64,000 nt of DNA, from contig JASGHE010000002.1 in the NCBI GenBank assembly GCA_047602475.1, positions 558,001-622,000 on the forward strand, read 5' to 3'. Positions 26,263-35,450 of the stretch are shown one piece after another. The stretch is from JAEUIE01 sp047602475 (lineage in GTDB: Bacteria > Planctomycetota > Planctomycetia > Gemmatales > HRBIN36). Positions within the stretch are counted from its first letter, which is position 1; each line of letters starts with the position of its first letter. The notes below the pieces were generated by a model. It searched no databases. It was not told the origin of the DNA and saw only the letters and a program-made list of their open reading frames with translations. The translations under genes were made by a program, and so were the position numbers.

Positions 26263-27204
26263 ATGATGCCAATCTCCAAAGTGATGTTTCTCCTCATCGC
26301 CTGGTCTGTATCGGGCTCCCTTGCGCTCTTAGCCATGGATGATTCTGTCGGCAGCGCTATCCTCAACACTCCCGGCCTGCACAACGTCTTCCGCGTTACC
26401 GACAAGCTTCTCTCCGGCAGCGTGCCCGAAGGCGACCTCGGTTTCCAGACATTACGAAAGCTGGGCGTGAAGACGATCATCACCGTTGATGGCGCCAAGC
26501 CCGAAGTCGAACGGGCGAAGAAGTTCGGCATGCGCTACGTCCATCTACCCATCGGGTACGATGGCGTGCCGGCTAATCAGGGCCTGCGATTGGCCAAGGC
26601 CGTGCGTGATCTGCCAGGGCTTATCTACATGCATTGCCATCATGGCAAGCATCGCAGCCCTGCTGCTGCGGTGGTGGTAAAGCTCTGTCTCGATGAAAAG
26701 TGTACTGTCGCTACCGCCCTTGAACTGATGAAACAGGCAGGGACCGATCCCAGGTATATCGGCCTGTACGCTTCTCCGAAGGAACTGCGTCGGCCCTCTT
26801 CAACGGATTTGGACAAAGTCAGTTCAGACTTTCCAGAGACAACTCCGCCCGGCGGAATGGTACAGCTGATGGTCGAGATCGACGAACGCTGGGATCGCCT
26901 CAAGCTGATCCAGGCTGCGGGATGGACTTCACCCAAGAATCATCCCGATCTCGAACCTGCCCACGAAGCTCTGCTACTTTGGGAGCACTACGTCGAAACT
27001 GCTAGGCTTCCGGGAGTGCAGTCGAAGGCCAAAGCATTCCTTGAACTGCTCAAGGAAGCAGAGGCTACAGCAAAGAAGTTAGAGACGGCCTTGCGCATGA
27101 ACGCTGGCGCTGAACGCACCGCCTCTGCTGAGAAGTTCTTCAAAGCCAGTGCCGCATCATGCTCCCGGTGTCATTCCCAATATCGGGATGTACCTCGAAA
27201 GTAA
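26263..27204 (+). CDS. Exported tyrosine-phosphatase-like domain fused to a c-type haem-binding module
   Basis: A protein of 313 residues. An N-terminal hydrophobic signal segment (about 5-24) is followed by a dual-specificity/tyrosine phosphatase-like domain (about 40-160). Its P-loop, HCHHGKHRSPAAA, satisfies C-x5-R. The upstream GVKTIITVDGAKPEVE and YVHLPIGYDGV match the DSP lead-in. The C-terminal half is helical (EEIDERWDRL-like, HEALLLWEHY ... KKLETAL) and ends in CSRCHSQYRD, a CxxCH haem site placed as in cytochrome c'-like four-helix bundles. Both motifs are intact. A periplasmic location is inferred from the signal and the haem. Start at 26263 follows GGAGG closely; 26266 or 26284 are alternatives. 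Confidence 0.75.
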   Translation: MMPISKVMFLLIAWSVSGSLALLAMDDSVGSAILNTPGLHNVFRVTDKLLSGSVPEGDLGFQTLRKLGVKTIITVDGAKPEVERAKKFGMRYVHLPIGYDGVPANQGLRLAKAVRDLPGLIYMHCHHGKHRSPAAAVVVKLCLDEKCTVATALELMKQAGTDPRYIGLYASPKELRRPSSTDLDKVSSDFPETTPPGGMVQLMVEIDERWDRLKLIQAAGWTSPKNHPDLEPAHEALLLWEHYVETARLPGVQSKAKAFLELLKEAEATAKKLETALRMNAGAERTASAEKFFKASAASCSRCHSQYRDVPRK

Positions 27205-27206
27205 GA

Positions 27207-28574
27207 TCAGAAGTCGACCTGAGCACGCACCGCAAAGACGTTGGCTTCGGATTGGCCGGTGGGCTCCTTTTCCAGCCAGGTGTGGATGTAGTTAAACGTA
27301 AACCTGGTGTTGGAGTTTAGCCACCAGTTTACACCCGCAGTGACATCGGTCAGTGCGCCGCCATTGATATCCTGATCTGAACCATCGATGTAGGATAGCC
27401 TCGCAGTCAGCTCCCACGCTCCACCCAGGCATAGCCCATTCTTGCAGGGGTTGTACTCATTATTGACCTTGATCGCTCCGAACGTCGCCTTCTTCGGATC
27501 GTACTGGCGATGCTCACCCGTCAGGAAGTAGGTGGCTCCGACATACCCGGCACAGAAGTTCAACGGGCTTCGTTCGCCTGGGCGGGTCAAATAACTGTAC
27601 GCCCCTTCTGCCTGGATCGAGAACGGCCCCCAGATGCAGGCTACTTCGCTCTGCACCGAGTTGTACCAGTTTACCGCCATCACGCCGGTGTCAACCATCG
27701 AAGGCTGAACGGTCGTGCCCTGAATCAGTGCGAACTCCGGAGCATTGCCACCGAACGCTCCGATGCGGAATTGATTGTTACTTGGTTCAGCCACGTAGAA
27801 GGCTGCGCCCAGGTGTAGTACTCGTTCACTGTCGCCTTCAAAGATCGGAGCAGTCGTCAGTCTTCCTACCACACCCACGCCACCACTATCACCCTGGTCG
27901 CCGCCATACTGATCATTGCCAGGCTTGACGACCGACATGGCCCAGGTGAACAGATCGTTATCGGAATGATCATAGAAGCCGATGCCGATACGTCGGAAGG
28001 GGCTGAGCAGGAAGACCGGCGAGCGTTCCAGCCAGGGGTTGTACTTGAAGGAAGAGATGATTTCGATGCTGTAGGGTTGCTTCCACTGACCAAATCGAAC
28101 ATGCCCCGCGCCGGGAACCTCTCCAATATCGAGATAGACATCGGTGAATGTTGGCCGGCCGGGGAAGGCGAAGTCCATCTGCAGGAAGTAGCCGATGTTC
28201 TCGCTGACCAGTCCGGAGACACCCAGTCGTGCTCGACGGAAGTCAGCACCATCCTGAAGATCGCCTACCTGAATACGGTTCGCTTCAGTCTGATTGAACC
28301 AACCGGCATCAGCGTTGATGGCTCCATTGATCTTGTAGGTCGGGAACGTCTTGGGCTCCTCGACTTTGCATATCGCAGGCATGCCGGGCAGCACCGGCGC
28401 AGGGGCTTGTGCTGGATAGACTTCGCCCTGCTGCATGGCCTTCAACTGAGCTTCGAGAGTCTGTACTCTTTGTTCCAATGAAGCAGCGCTCTCCACTGGG
28501 AACTCTTGAGCAGCTACTGATGCTATCCAAGACCAACCAAGACTCAGGACAAGCAGAGCTTTACTAATCCTCAT
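27207..28574 (-). CDS. Phosphate-selective porin O/P family protein
   Basis: A protein of 455 residues. A signal peptide (1 to about 22) is followed by a short coiled coil (SLEQRVQTLEAQLKAMQQ) that may bind the cell wall or form trimers. The rest is a beta-barrel with alternating aromatic strands and typical OprP phrases such as FRRARLGVSG, FGQWKQPYSIE and NWWLNSNTRFTFNYIHTW, ending in the strand FAVRAQVDF with a terminal Phe. Outer-membrane channel; the substrate is not necessarily phosphate. It is divergent from the efflux operon and ends 2 bases from the convergent phosphatase gene. Confidence 0.88.
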   Translation of the reverse strand: MRISKALLVLSLGWSWIASVAAQEFPVESAASLEQRVQTLEAQLKAMQQGEVYPAQAPAPVLPGMPAICKVEEPKTFPTYKINGAINADAGWFNQTEANRIQVGDLQDGADFRRARLGVSGLVSENIGYFLQMDFAFPGRPTFTDVYLDIGEVPGAGHVRFGQWKQPYSIEIISSFKYNPWLERSPVFLLSPFRRIGIGFYDHSDNDLFTWAMSVVKPGNDQYGGDQGDSGGVGVVGRLTTAPIFEGDSERVLHLGAAFYVAEPSNNQFRIGAFGGNAPEFALIQGTTVQPSMVDTGVMAVNWYNSVQSEVACIWGPFSIQAEGAYSYLTRPGERSPLNFCAGYVGATYFLTGEHRQYDPKKATFGAIKVNNEYNPCKNGLCLGGAWELTARLSYIDGSDQDINGGALTDVTAGVNWWLNSNTRFTFNYIHTWLEKEPTGQSEANVFAVRAQVDF

Positions 28575-28749
28575 CTATTCGACCTTTATCTTGATACTTA
28601 AGGATAATCTGTCAGATTTGCAGTGATCGTCGAGCATACCCATGAATTATCGGCACATCTTGAATTTGCCTTTAAGGGCGTGCCGTACGCCATGGTGTTT
28701 ATTAATGTTGTGTAGTTGAACAAACCACAGTACGGTTACGCAATGACTG

Positions 28750-28778
28750 TTGAATACGGTACCCTCTCTCTGTTAAAA
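28750..28778 (+). promoter_or_regulatory. Putative promoter of the RND efflux operon
   Basis: TTGAAT and TTAAAA separated by 17 bases, 31 bases upstream of the GTG of the MFP gene. A short palindrome CCCTACTAGGG (28793-28803) lies between promoter and start and could be a regulator site. Inferred from sequence resemblance. Confidence 0.4.
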
Positions 28779-28809
28779 TGAACGGAAGCAAACCCTACTA
28801 GGGATTCAT

Positions 28810-30207
28810 GTGCCCTCTCCTCCTGATTCGTTTCGCCTGTGGCGATACCTTCGACTTTTTGTGGTATTTGTTCTTCTCGTATCAGCCAGCGTCGGTGGCT
28901 GGTATTGGTACAAGTCTCGTTCTGAGTCATTGCGTGCAGGTAAGCTGCCACGGGTCTCTGCCGACAGAACACCTGAAGTCATCACAGTAGATGTGGTTAA
29001 ACCCAGCGCCGGGGGCATTGATCGAATCTGCATGCAACCCGGCACCATCGAACCATTCGAAGCAGCTGATCTCTACGCCAAGATATCGGGGTTCCTCACC
29101 GAGCAGTCGGTGGACATCGGTTCACGAGTCAAATCCGGGCAAGTGCTGGCCCGGATCGCTGTTCCTGAGAATGAAAAGCAGGTCGAACGTGATGTCGCCA
29201 AAGTCAAGCATGCCCAGGCCGTCGTCAAGCAAATGGAAGCTCGTATCCTCGTAGCGAAGTCCGATTTGAAAGCAGCTGAAGCCGCAGTGATCGTCGCCCG
29301 CACTCAGGTGAAGTCCCGGGCATCGTACCGCAAGTTCCGTGAAAAGCAGTTGAATCGCCTCAAGCAGCTGAACTCCGAGAGAACCATTGAGGCCGCTGTC
29401 GTGGATGAATCGCAGGATCAATATGAGGCGGCCATCGAAGCGGAGAATGCCGCGGTAGAAATGGTCACCACCGCCCAGGAAAAGGTGAACACTTCCAAAG
29501 CACACATCGATCAAAGCCAGGCTGATCTGGAAGAAGCGATGGCGGAAGTGTTGGTCGCCCAGGCCGAGTTGCAGCGCTCGCAGGTACTGCTTGAGTATGC
29601 CACCATCAAATCTCCTTACGAAGGCATTGTTACCAGAAGGTCGTTCAACCGCGGCGACTTTATCCGGTCAGCGGACGCCGGCGGCGAGCGGGTGCCACTT
29701 TTCTCGGTGGAACGAACCGACAAGATGCGTGTTGTCGTTCAGGTGCCCGATAAGGATGTGCCGTTCACCAATATCGGCGATGGGGCCACCGTCGAGATTG
29801 ATGCCCTGGCTGACAAGCCTATCAAGACGGTCATTGCCCGGGTGGCTGAGAGCGAAGACACCGCCACCCGCACTATGCGAACAGAGATCGACCTTCCCAA
29901 CCCCGATGGCAAACTGCGACGGGGAATGTATGGCAGGGTAACTTTGCTGCTGGAAGTGGGGCAGCCCACAGCCATGACGATCCCCTCGACAGCGCTCACC
30001 GCCAAGACGGAGAACAGCCGGGCGACAGTGAAGGTGGTTCGCGACAAGGTCATCCACAAGGTGCCTGTGATCATCGGGGCCGACAACGGCATCCGAGCCG
30101 AAGTGCTCTCCGGCCTCCAGGCCAATGACCTGATCGTAGTACGGGCCAACGGTGCCACGGAGGAAGGCACCCATGTGGAAATCTCAGGAACTTACCCCAG
30201 CCATTGA
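28810..30207 (+). CDS. RND efflux periplasmic adaptor (MFP, HlyD-like)
   Basis: A protein of 465 residues, GTG start. One N-terminal membrane anchor (about 13-34). Lipoyl half-motif ADLYAKISGFLTEQSVDIGSRV is followed by a long alpha-hairpin coiled coil (about 118-255, Ala/Glu/Gln-rich, longer than in AcrA). The second lipoyl half is ATIKSPYEGIVTRRSFNRGD, and then come beta-barrel and membrane-proximal domains. It connects the inner-membrane pump to the TolC-like channel. First gene of a three-gene operon with the RND pump (57 bases) and the outer-membrane factor. Confidence 0.9.
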   Translation: MPSPPDSFRLWRYLRLFVVFVLLVSASVGGWYWYKSRSESLRAGKLPRVSADRTPEVITVDVVKPSAGGIDRICMQPGTIEPFEAADLYAKISGFLTEQSVDIGSRVKSGQVLARIAVPENEKQVERDVAKVKHAQAVVKQMEARILVAKSDLKAAEAAVIVARTQVKSRASYRKFREKQLNRLKQLNSERTIEAAVVDESQDQYEAAIEAENAAVEMVTTAQEKVNTSKAHIDQSQADLEEAMAEVLVAQAELQRSQVLLEYATIKSPYEGIVTRRSFNRGDFIRSADAGGERVPLFSVERTDKMRVVVQVPDKDVPFTNIGDGATVEIDALADKPIKTVIARVAESEDTATRTMRTEIDLPNPDGKLRRGMYGRVTLLLEVGQPTAMTIPSTALTAKTENSRATVKVVRDKVIHKVPVIIGADNGIRAEVLSGLQANDLIVVRANGATEEGTHVEISGTYPSH

Positions 30208-30264
30208 GAAGCATCGATCGATTCAGCCAGTTCATCTGGTTCAGTGTCCTGAAGTGAGAGGAAG

Positions 30265-33200
30265 ATGGACGGCTTAATCCGGTTTTCGTTAGCGAACCCT
30301 CGAGCCATCACGGTGATGGTGCTCACCATCATGCTGGGTGGCTTGGTGGCACTCGCTGCGATTCCTGCCGACATTCTTCCCGTCTATCGAAGCCCGGCAG
30401 TTCAGGTTTTAACCTTCTACGGCGGCATGTCAGCCACCAATGTCGAAGCTGACATTACTTCCCGCATGGAACGACAGACCGGTCAGGCCGCGGGTACCAT
30501 CCGCCAGGAGTCCCGTTCCATTGTCGGTGCCAGTGTTGTCCGCAACTACTACGCCGATACGACCGACCCCAGCGGGGCGCTTACCCAGGTGAACTCCCTG
30601 GCGACGGCTGCCATTCCGAACCTGCCGCCCGGAACGCTCCCGCCGGTGATCCTGCCGTTCGATCCTACCTCGTCCACGCCAGTGGGCATCGTCGCGCTCA
30701 ACAGTCGCTCTCAGAGCGAAGCGGTGCTCTACGACGCAGGCCGCTACGAGATTCGCAATTTTATCATGGCCTCGCCGGGGGCCAACGCTCCTATCGTCTA
30801 TGGAGGCAAGCTGCGAACCATCCTGGCGATGCTGGACCGGGAGAAGCTTCAAGCACGTGGGCTTTCCCCTATCGATGTGATGGACGCTCTGGATCGTCAG
30901 AACGTCTTTCTGCCGGCCGGCGACGCCAAGATTGGCGGCACCGATTATGCCCTCGATTCCAACTCGATGTACGAGATCATCGAACGGATGGGGGACATCC
31001 CTGTGCGTTCCGATTCGCGCGGCGTCGTCTTTCTCCGTGATGTCGCCACTCCCCGAGACACCTCGCTCATTCAAACCAACATCGTTCGAGTGGATGGGCG
31101 TCGCCAGGTCTATATTCCCGTCTATCGTCAACAGGGAGCCAGCACGCTTCAAGTGGTAAACCATTTGCGTGAACACCTGCCTGACATGCAGTCAAGAATG
31201 ACCACACCTGATGTGAGCCTTAACCTGGTAATGGATCAATCGATCTATGTCAAAAGCTCCATCGAAAGCCTGACCGAAGAGGGAATCCTGGGAGCCCTCC
31301 TCTGCTCCATGGTGATTCTGATCTTCCTCGGTGAATGGAAGATGACCGTGATCGCTGTCATGACGATTCCAGTCGCTGTGCTGGGCGCAATTGCCTGCCT
31401 TTACCTGGCGGGGCAGACGATCAACGTCATGACCCTGGCCGGGCTGGCACTGGCTATCGGCCCGCTGGTCGATAGCGCCATCATCTGTCTGGAAAACGTC
31501 CATCGACACCTCGGACTGGGAGCTACTCCCAAGGAAGCAGCGTTCATCGGGCCCAGTGAAGTAGCGATGCCGGAACTGACTGCCAGCCTCTGCACGCTAC
31601 TGGTGCTGGCCCCACTGACCATGATTCCCGGCCTGGGGGCCTTTCTATTCAAGCCCATGTTCCTGGCTGTTGCTTTTGCCATGATCATCGCTTATCTGCT
31701 ATCACGCACCTTCGTTCCGGCACGGTCAGCAGCCTGGCTGAAAGGGCATGGTCACAAACCCATCGAATCTCATGGCAATGACTATGAGCATCGCAATGTG
31801 CATGAGAATGCGCCTCCCAGGGGACTGGCCGGCCGGCTGTTTGAAAAGTGGGAGTCGGTGATCGACGCCGGCATTCGAGTCTACGTCAGCCTGCTAGGCA
31901 TGGCGATGAAGGCCAGGGTGGCAATCGTCGTGGCTGCGTTCCTGATGCTGGCGGGGGTGGTCATCGTGCTTGGCCCCAGCCTGCGTCGAGAGTTTTTCCC
32001 CGAGGTCGATGCCGGGGCGTTCGAACTGACAGTGCGGCTGCCGTCGGGAACCAGAATCGAAATCACCGAAGGTTATGTCGAAGCAGTGGAGGAATATATC
32101 AAGCAGCAACTGGGGGATGATCTTGAGTTGGTCATCGCCGAGTTGGGGCTCACGGCTGACTGGTCGGCTGCCTACACGCCCAACAGCGGACCGATGGACG
32201 CAGTCGTCAAAGTTCAGATGAAGCATGAACGCCATCGCTCCGCGCAACAAACCGTCGCTCAGCTTCGTAAAGGTTTTCAGGAAGACCCTGCTTTCGAGAA
32301 ACTGCTCGAGGAAAGCTACCGTAAACGGATGGAGGACAAGAGCATCCCCAAGAGCGCCTCGCCTTTTTCCCGGCTGAGCATGGAGTTCGCCTTCGACGCC
32401 GGCGGACTCATCCGATCAGCCATGAACGAAGGAAAGTCGACGCCGATCAACGTGAAGGTCACCGGCAAGAAGCTCGACAAGACTCGTGCTGTCGCTGAGA
32501 AGATCCTTGCGGAGGTTCAGGACATCCATGGTGTGGTCGATGCTCGAATTGTTCAACGCCTGGATTATCCGCTGTTTGTCATCGATGTTGATCGAGCGAA
32601 GGCAGCTGCCCTGGGCCTGAACCAGATGGAGGTAATGAAGAACATCGTCGCAGCCCTCAATTCGAGCGTGCAGTTCAACAAGCGTAACTTCTGGATCGAT
32701 CCTGTCAGTCACAATCAGTACTACGTCGGCGTGCAGTATCCTGAGAAGGACATTACCGATCTTGAGACTCTACTCGACATCCCCATCACCGGGCCGGCAC
32801 AACAGAAGCCTGTTCCTTTGCGAACGCTGGCGAGCGTCAAAAGGGCCATGGTGCCTTCCGAGATCGTGCATACCAACCTTCAACCGACTATAGATCTGAC
32901 GATGGGCATCGAAGGCCGCGATCTGGGCCACATTGCCGACGATGTGCGAGCGGCTGTGGCTCATTTCGGCGTTGAACGGGAAGATGGCGGCTGGACACCG
33001 TTTGATCCGACGCTCAAGAAGCCGACTCCGATGGAAGGTTCCAAAATCATCCTAAGCGGGGAGTATCAGAAGATGCTGACAATGTTCCGTTACCAGGCAA
33101 TGGGGATGATCGCCGCTGTGCTGCTTATTTACTTCCTGCTGGTTGCCTTGTTCAAGTCGTACCTTACTCCGGTGGTTGTTCTCTCGGCTGTTCCCATCGG

Positions 33201-33594
33201 CGTGATTGGCGTAGTGGTGATACTCTGGGCTACAGACACCGCACTGAATATTCAGTCGCTGCTGGGCGTGATCTTTATGATCGGCATTGTGGTATCGAAC
33301 ACGGTGCTTCTGACCGACTTTGCCACAAACCTCCAGATACTTGAAAAGCTCACGCCCGATGTTGCCATCCGCAAGGCGGCGTCGATCCGGGTCAGACCGG
33401 TGGTCATGACGGCGCTGGCGACAGCCTTCGCGCTGATTCCGATGTCACTCGGTTTGGAACGGGGCAGCGAGGCCAATGTGCCGCTGGGCCGGGCAGTGCT
33501 GGGGGGCCTGATCGCCGGGCTTCTCACGACGCTGTTTGTGGTGCCCTGCGTGTATTCGTTGATCGTGCCTAAAAAGACTGAAGAAATCGGGTGA
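30265..33594 (+). CDS. RND family efflux pump, inner-membrane subunit
   Basis: A protein of 1109 residues with the full RND layout: 12 membrane helices, two large periplasmic loops and an internal repeat. TM4 has GLALAIGPLVDSAIICLENV. AcrB has two acidic residues here (D-D), but this protein has D-S, so only one proton-relay Asp remains. TM10 has GIVVSNTVLLTDF, where AcrB has a Lys before the Asn. It is therefore closer to the divergent HAE1/heavy-metal side than to classical AcrB. A hydrophilic insert (EHRNVHENAPPRG) precedes TM7. Exported substrate unknown. Confidence 0.9.
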   Translation: MDGLIRFSLANPRAITVMVLTIMLGGLVALAAIPADILPVYRSPAVQVLTFYGGMSATNVEADITSRMERQTGQAAGTIRQESRSIVGASVVRNYYADTTDPSGALTQVNSLATAAIPNLPPGTLPPVILPFDPTSSTPVGIVALNSRSQSEAVLYDAGRYEIRNFIMASPGANAPIVYGGKLRTILAMLDREKLQARGLSPIDVMDALDRQNVFLPAGDAKIGGTDYALDSNSMYEIIERMGDIPVRSDSRGVVFLRDVATPRDTSLIQTNIVRVDGRRQVYIPVYRQQGASTLQVVNHLREHLPDMQSRMTTPDVSLNLVMDQSIYVKSSIESLTEEGILGALLCSMVILIFLGEWKMTVIAVMTIPVAVLGAIACLYLAGQTINVMTLAGLALAIGPLVDSAIICLENVHRHLGLGATPKEAAFIGPSEVAMPELTASLCTLLVLAPLTMIPGLGAFLFKPMFLAVAFAMIIAYLLSRTFVPARSAAWLKGHGHKPIESHGNDYEHRNVHENAPPRGLAGRLFEKWESVIDAGIRVYVSLLGMAMKARVAIVVAAFLMLAGVVIVLGPSLRREFFPEVDAGAFELTVRLPSGTRIEITEGYVEAVEEYIKQQLGDDLELVIAELGLTADWSAAYTPNSGPMDAVVKVQMKHERHRSAQQTVAQLRKGFQEDPAFEKLLEESYRKRMEDKSIPKSASPFSRLSMEFAFDAGGLIRSAMNEGKSTPINVKVTGKKLDKTRAVAEKILAEVQDIHGVVDARIVQRLDYPLFVIDVDRAKAAALGLNQMEVMKNIVAALNSSVQFNKRNFWIDPVSHNQYYVGVQYPEKDITDLETLLDIPITGPAQQKPVPLRTLASVKRAMVPSEIVHTNLQPTIDLTMGIEGRDLGHIADDVRAAVAHFGVEREDGGWTPFDPTLKKPTPMEGSKIILSGEYQKMLTMFRYQAMGMIAAVLLIYFLLVALFKSYLTPVVVLSAVPIGVIGVVVILWATDTALNIQSLLGVIFMIGIVVSNTVLLTDFATNLQILEKLTPDVAIRKAASIRVRPVVMTALATAFALIPMSLGLERGSEANVPLGRAVLGGLIAGLLTTLFVVPCVYSLIVPKKTEEIG

Positions 33595-33731
33595 CGAAGT
33601 GGGTCTGCGTAAAATAGGAAAGTTGGTCAGCCAGAATAACCGTCAGCATCGTCAAGGTCAATGGCTGGGGTAACCGATCTGAATAGATAGGTGATCATAG
33701 ATTCATTTTTTGTCAGACAAAGGACGCACGG

Positions 33732-35225
33732 ATGCGTGGGGGTTGGCTTCGAAGTTCTGTTCTTCTGAGCACCGTGTGCATCACCGCCGGGTGCCTGCAC
33801 CATGCCAGCCCCGAGGTTACTTATCCACAAGCCACGTTAAACTGCACACCTTGCCCAACGAGCCCGTTCTCGGCAAGCGTAGTGCCTGCCTCTTTTGAGT
33901 CGCCGGCTGCACCTGTCGAGATGCCCATCGATTTCAACACTGCTCTCCGCCTGGCTGATCAGAACAACCCAGCACTGGCAGTGGCTCGTGAACGCATCCA
34001 GGAAGCCTTCGCCCGGCAACAAGCTGCTGAGAGTCGATGGCTTCCTGATCTGGAAGTCGGACCTAACTACACACTCCACGATGGGCCCATTCAGGAAACG
34101 AATGGCAACGTCGATACTGTCCATCGCAGCGCCCTCTATGCGGGCGTCGGTCCCACTCTGGTGCTGAACCCCGGCGAAGCGTATTACGCCAACCTCTCCG
34201 CCAGACAGGTGACCAATGCCTACCAGGCGAATGCGCAGGGCGTGACCAACGAAACGCTGCTCCAGGTGGCTCTCGCCTATGTTGATGTCATGCAGGCCCT
34301 GGGCGAACTGGAGATCAACACCCAGACACTGGCCAACGCCAGGCTGCTGGTCGAACTCACCTCCAGCTTCGAGCGCAGCGGCAAAGGTGTCGCCGCTGAC
34401 ACTGCCCGCGCCCGGGTGGAAGCCAGCACCAGGGAGCGGGAACGCTTCGAACTGCTGGGTCGAATCGCAACCACTCAGGCTCGGCTGGCCCAACTGCTCC
34501 GTCTCAGCCCGGAAGTTTCGCTCAAGCCCGCCGAGAAGAACATCCAGAAGTGGGACCTGGTCACGGTTAATCAACCCGTACAGGGGCTCATCGCCACCGC
34601 TCTCTTGCAGCGGCCTGAACTGGAAGAGAACCGGTCCTGGATTGCAGCTTCTTTGGAACGCTGGCGGGCAGCCAAGGTGCAGCCGCTGCTCCCCACACTG
34701 AGACTGGGCTACTCGGTGGGTACCTTTGGCGGTGGCCCGGATGATTTCGTCGGTAACTTCGGCACACGGAACGACCTTTCCGCAACACTGGGCTGGCAGC
34801 TCTATGGACTCGGCTTCGGCAATCAGGCAGCCATTGCTGAGCGACGTTCCCAGTATGCCCAGGCGGTGTTCCAGAGGGATAGCCTGGAAGCCCGAATCGC
34901 TGAACAGGTGGTCGCCAACTATCAGGAGCTGACGAACCGTACCCGCCAGTTCAAGCCTGCCCATGATGCGGTAACCAATGCGACTGATTCGTACCACTTG
35001 AATGAAGAACGCATCCGTCGTGCTCCCGAACAGGGCAGGCCGATTGAACTGTTGCAAGCCATCCAGGCGCTGGCCCGCGCTCGCTCAGATGAGCTGGCCC
35101 TCCTCGCCGACTATAATCGTAGTCAATTCCGTCTCTTCGCCGCACTCGGCTTTACCTTGGGGTGTGATCAACAAACCGCCTCGGAGGCAAGCTCTGAACC
35201 GGTTGTCTCGGTGCCTGTGAAGTAG
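33732..35225 (+). CDS. TolC-family outer-membrane efflux lipoprotein
   Basis: A protein of 497 residues. The signal peptide ends in a lipobox (ITAGC, Cys at residue 21), so it is lipid-anchored as in OprM/NodT. Two repeats of the OEP domain follow: NTALRLADQNNPALAVARERI near 75, and the second half with ALLQRPELEENR near 300. Long helical hairpins form the periplasmic tunnel. It completes the MFP-RND-OMF pump, 137 bases after the pump gene. The C-terminus is short with no extra domain. Confidence 0.9.
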   Translation: MRGGWLRSSVLLSTVCITAGCLHHASPEVTYPQATLNCTPCPTSPFSASVVPASFESPAAPVEMPIDFNTALRLADQNNPALAVARERIQEAFARQQAAESRWLPDLEVGPNYTLHDGPIQETNGNVDTVHRSALYAGVGPTLVLNPGEAYYANLSARQVTNAYQANAQGVTNETLLQVALAYVDVMQALGELEINTQTLANARLLVELTSSFERSGKGVAADTARARVEASTRERERFELLGRIATTQARLAQLLRLSPEVSLKPAEKNIQKWDLVTVNQPVQGLIATALLQRPELEENRSWIAASLERWRAAKVQPLLPTLRLGYSVGTFGGGPDDFVGNFGTRNDLSATLGWQLYGLGFGNQAAIAERRSQYAQAVFQRDSLEARIAEQVVANYQELTNRTRQFKPAHDAVTNATDSYHLNEERIRRAPEQGRPIELLQAIQALARARSDELALLADYNRSQFRLFAALGFTLGCDQQTASEASSEPVVSVPVK

Positions 35226-35270
35226 TCGCCCTTCCCCTATCACCATCATCTGCCATAGAATCTCTAAGTG

Positions 35271-35403
35271 CCCGTTGAATAACCGTGGCAGGGTCAGCGG
35301 TACTCCGCTGACCCCTGCTGCACGTGCAATATCTTGGCAGTTTCGCAGGGGGCACGATGAGTACATCGTGACCCCTGCCACTGCTTTACGGTTTTTCAAC
35401 AGG
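35271..35403. repeat. 133-bp MITE-like element with 16-bp terminal inverted repeats
   Basis: Left end CCCGTTGAATAACCGT and right end ACGGTTTTTCAACAGG are inverted repeats with two mismatches. Inside are two further hairpins: GGGTCAGCGG-TACT-CCGCTGACCC (35291-35314) and CACGATG-AGTA-CATCGTG. The arms beside the ends (GGCAGGGTCA / TGACCCCTGCC) also pair. No coding capacity. It sits between the TolC gene and the thioredoxin-NHL gene. Confidence 0.65.
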
Positions 35404-35450
35404 CTCCCTAAGCCCACTCTCTCAGGGTGCGATTCATGGAGATGCCTGCT

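Noticed and set aside
33837..35057. 406-codon minus-strand frame opposite the TolC gene
   Set aside because: Shadow of a clear outer-membrane factor; no motif seen.
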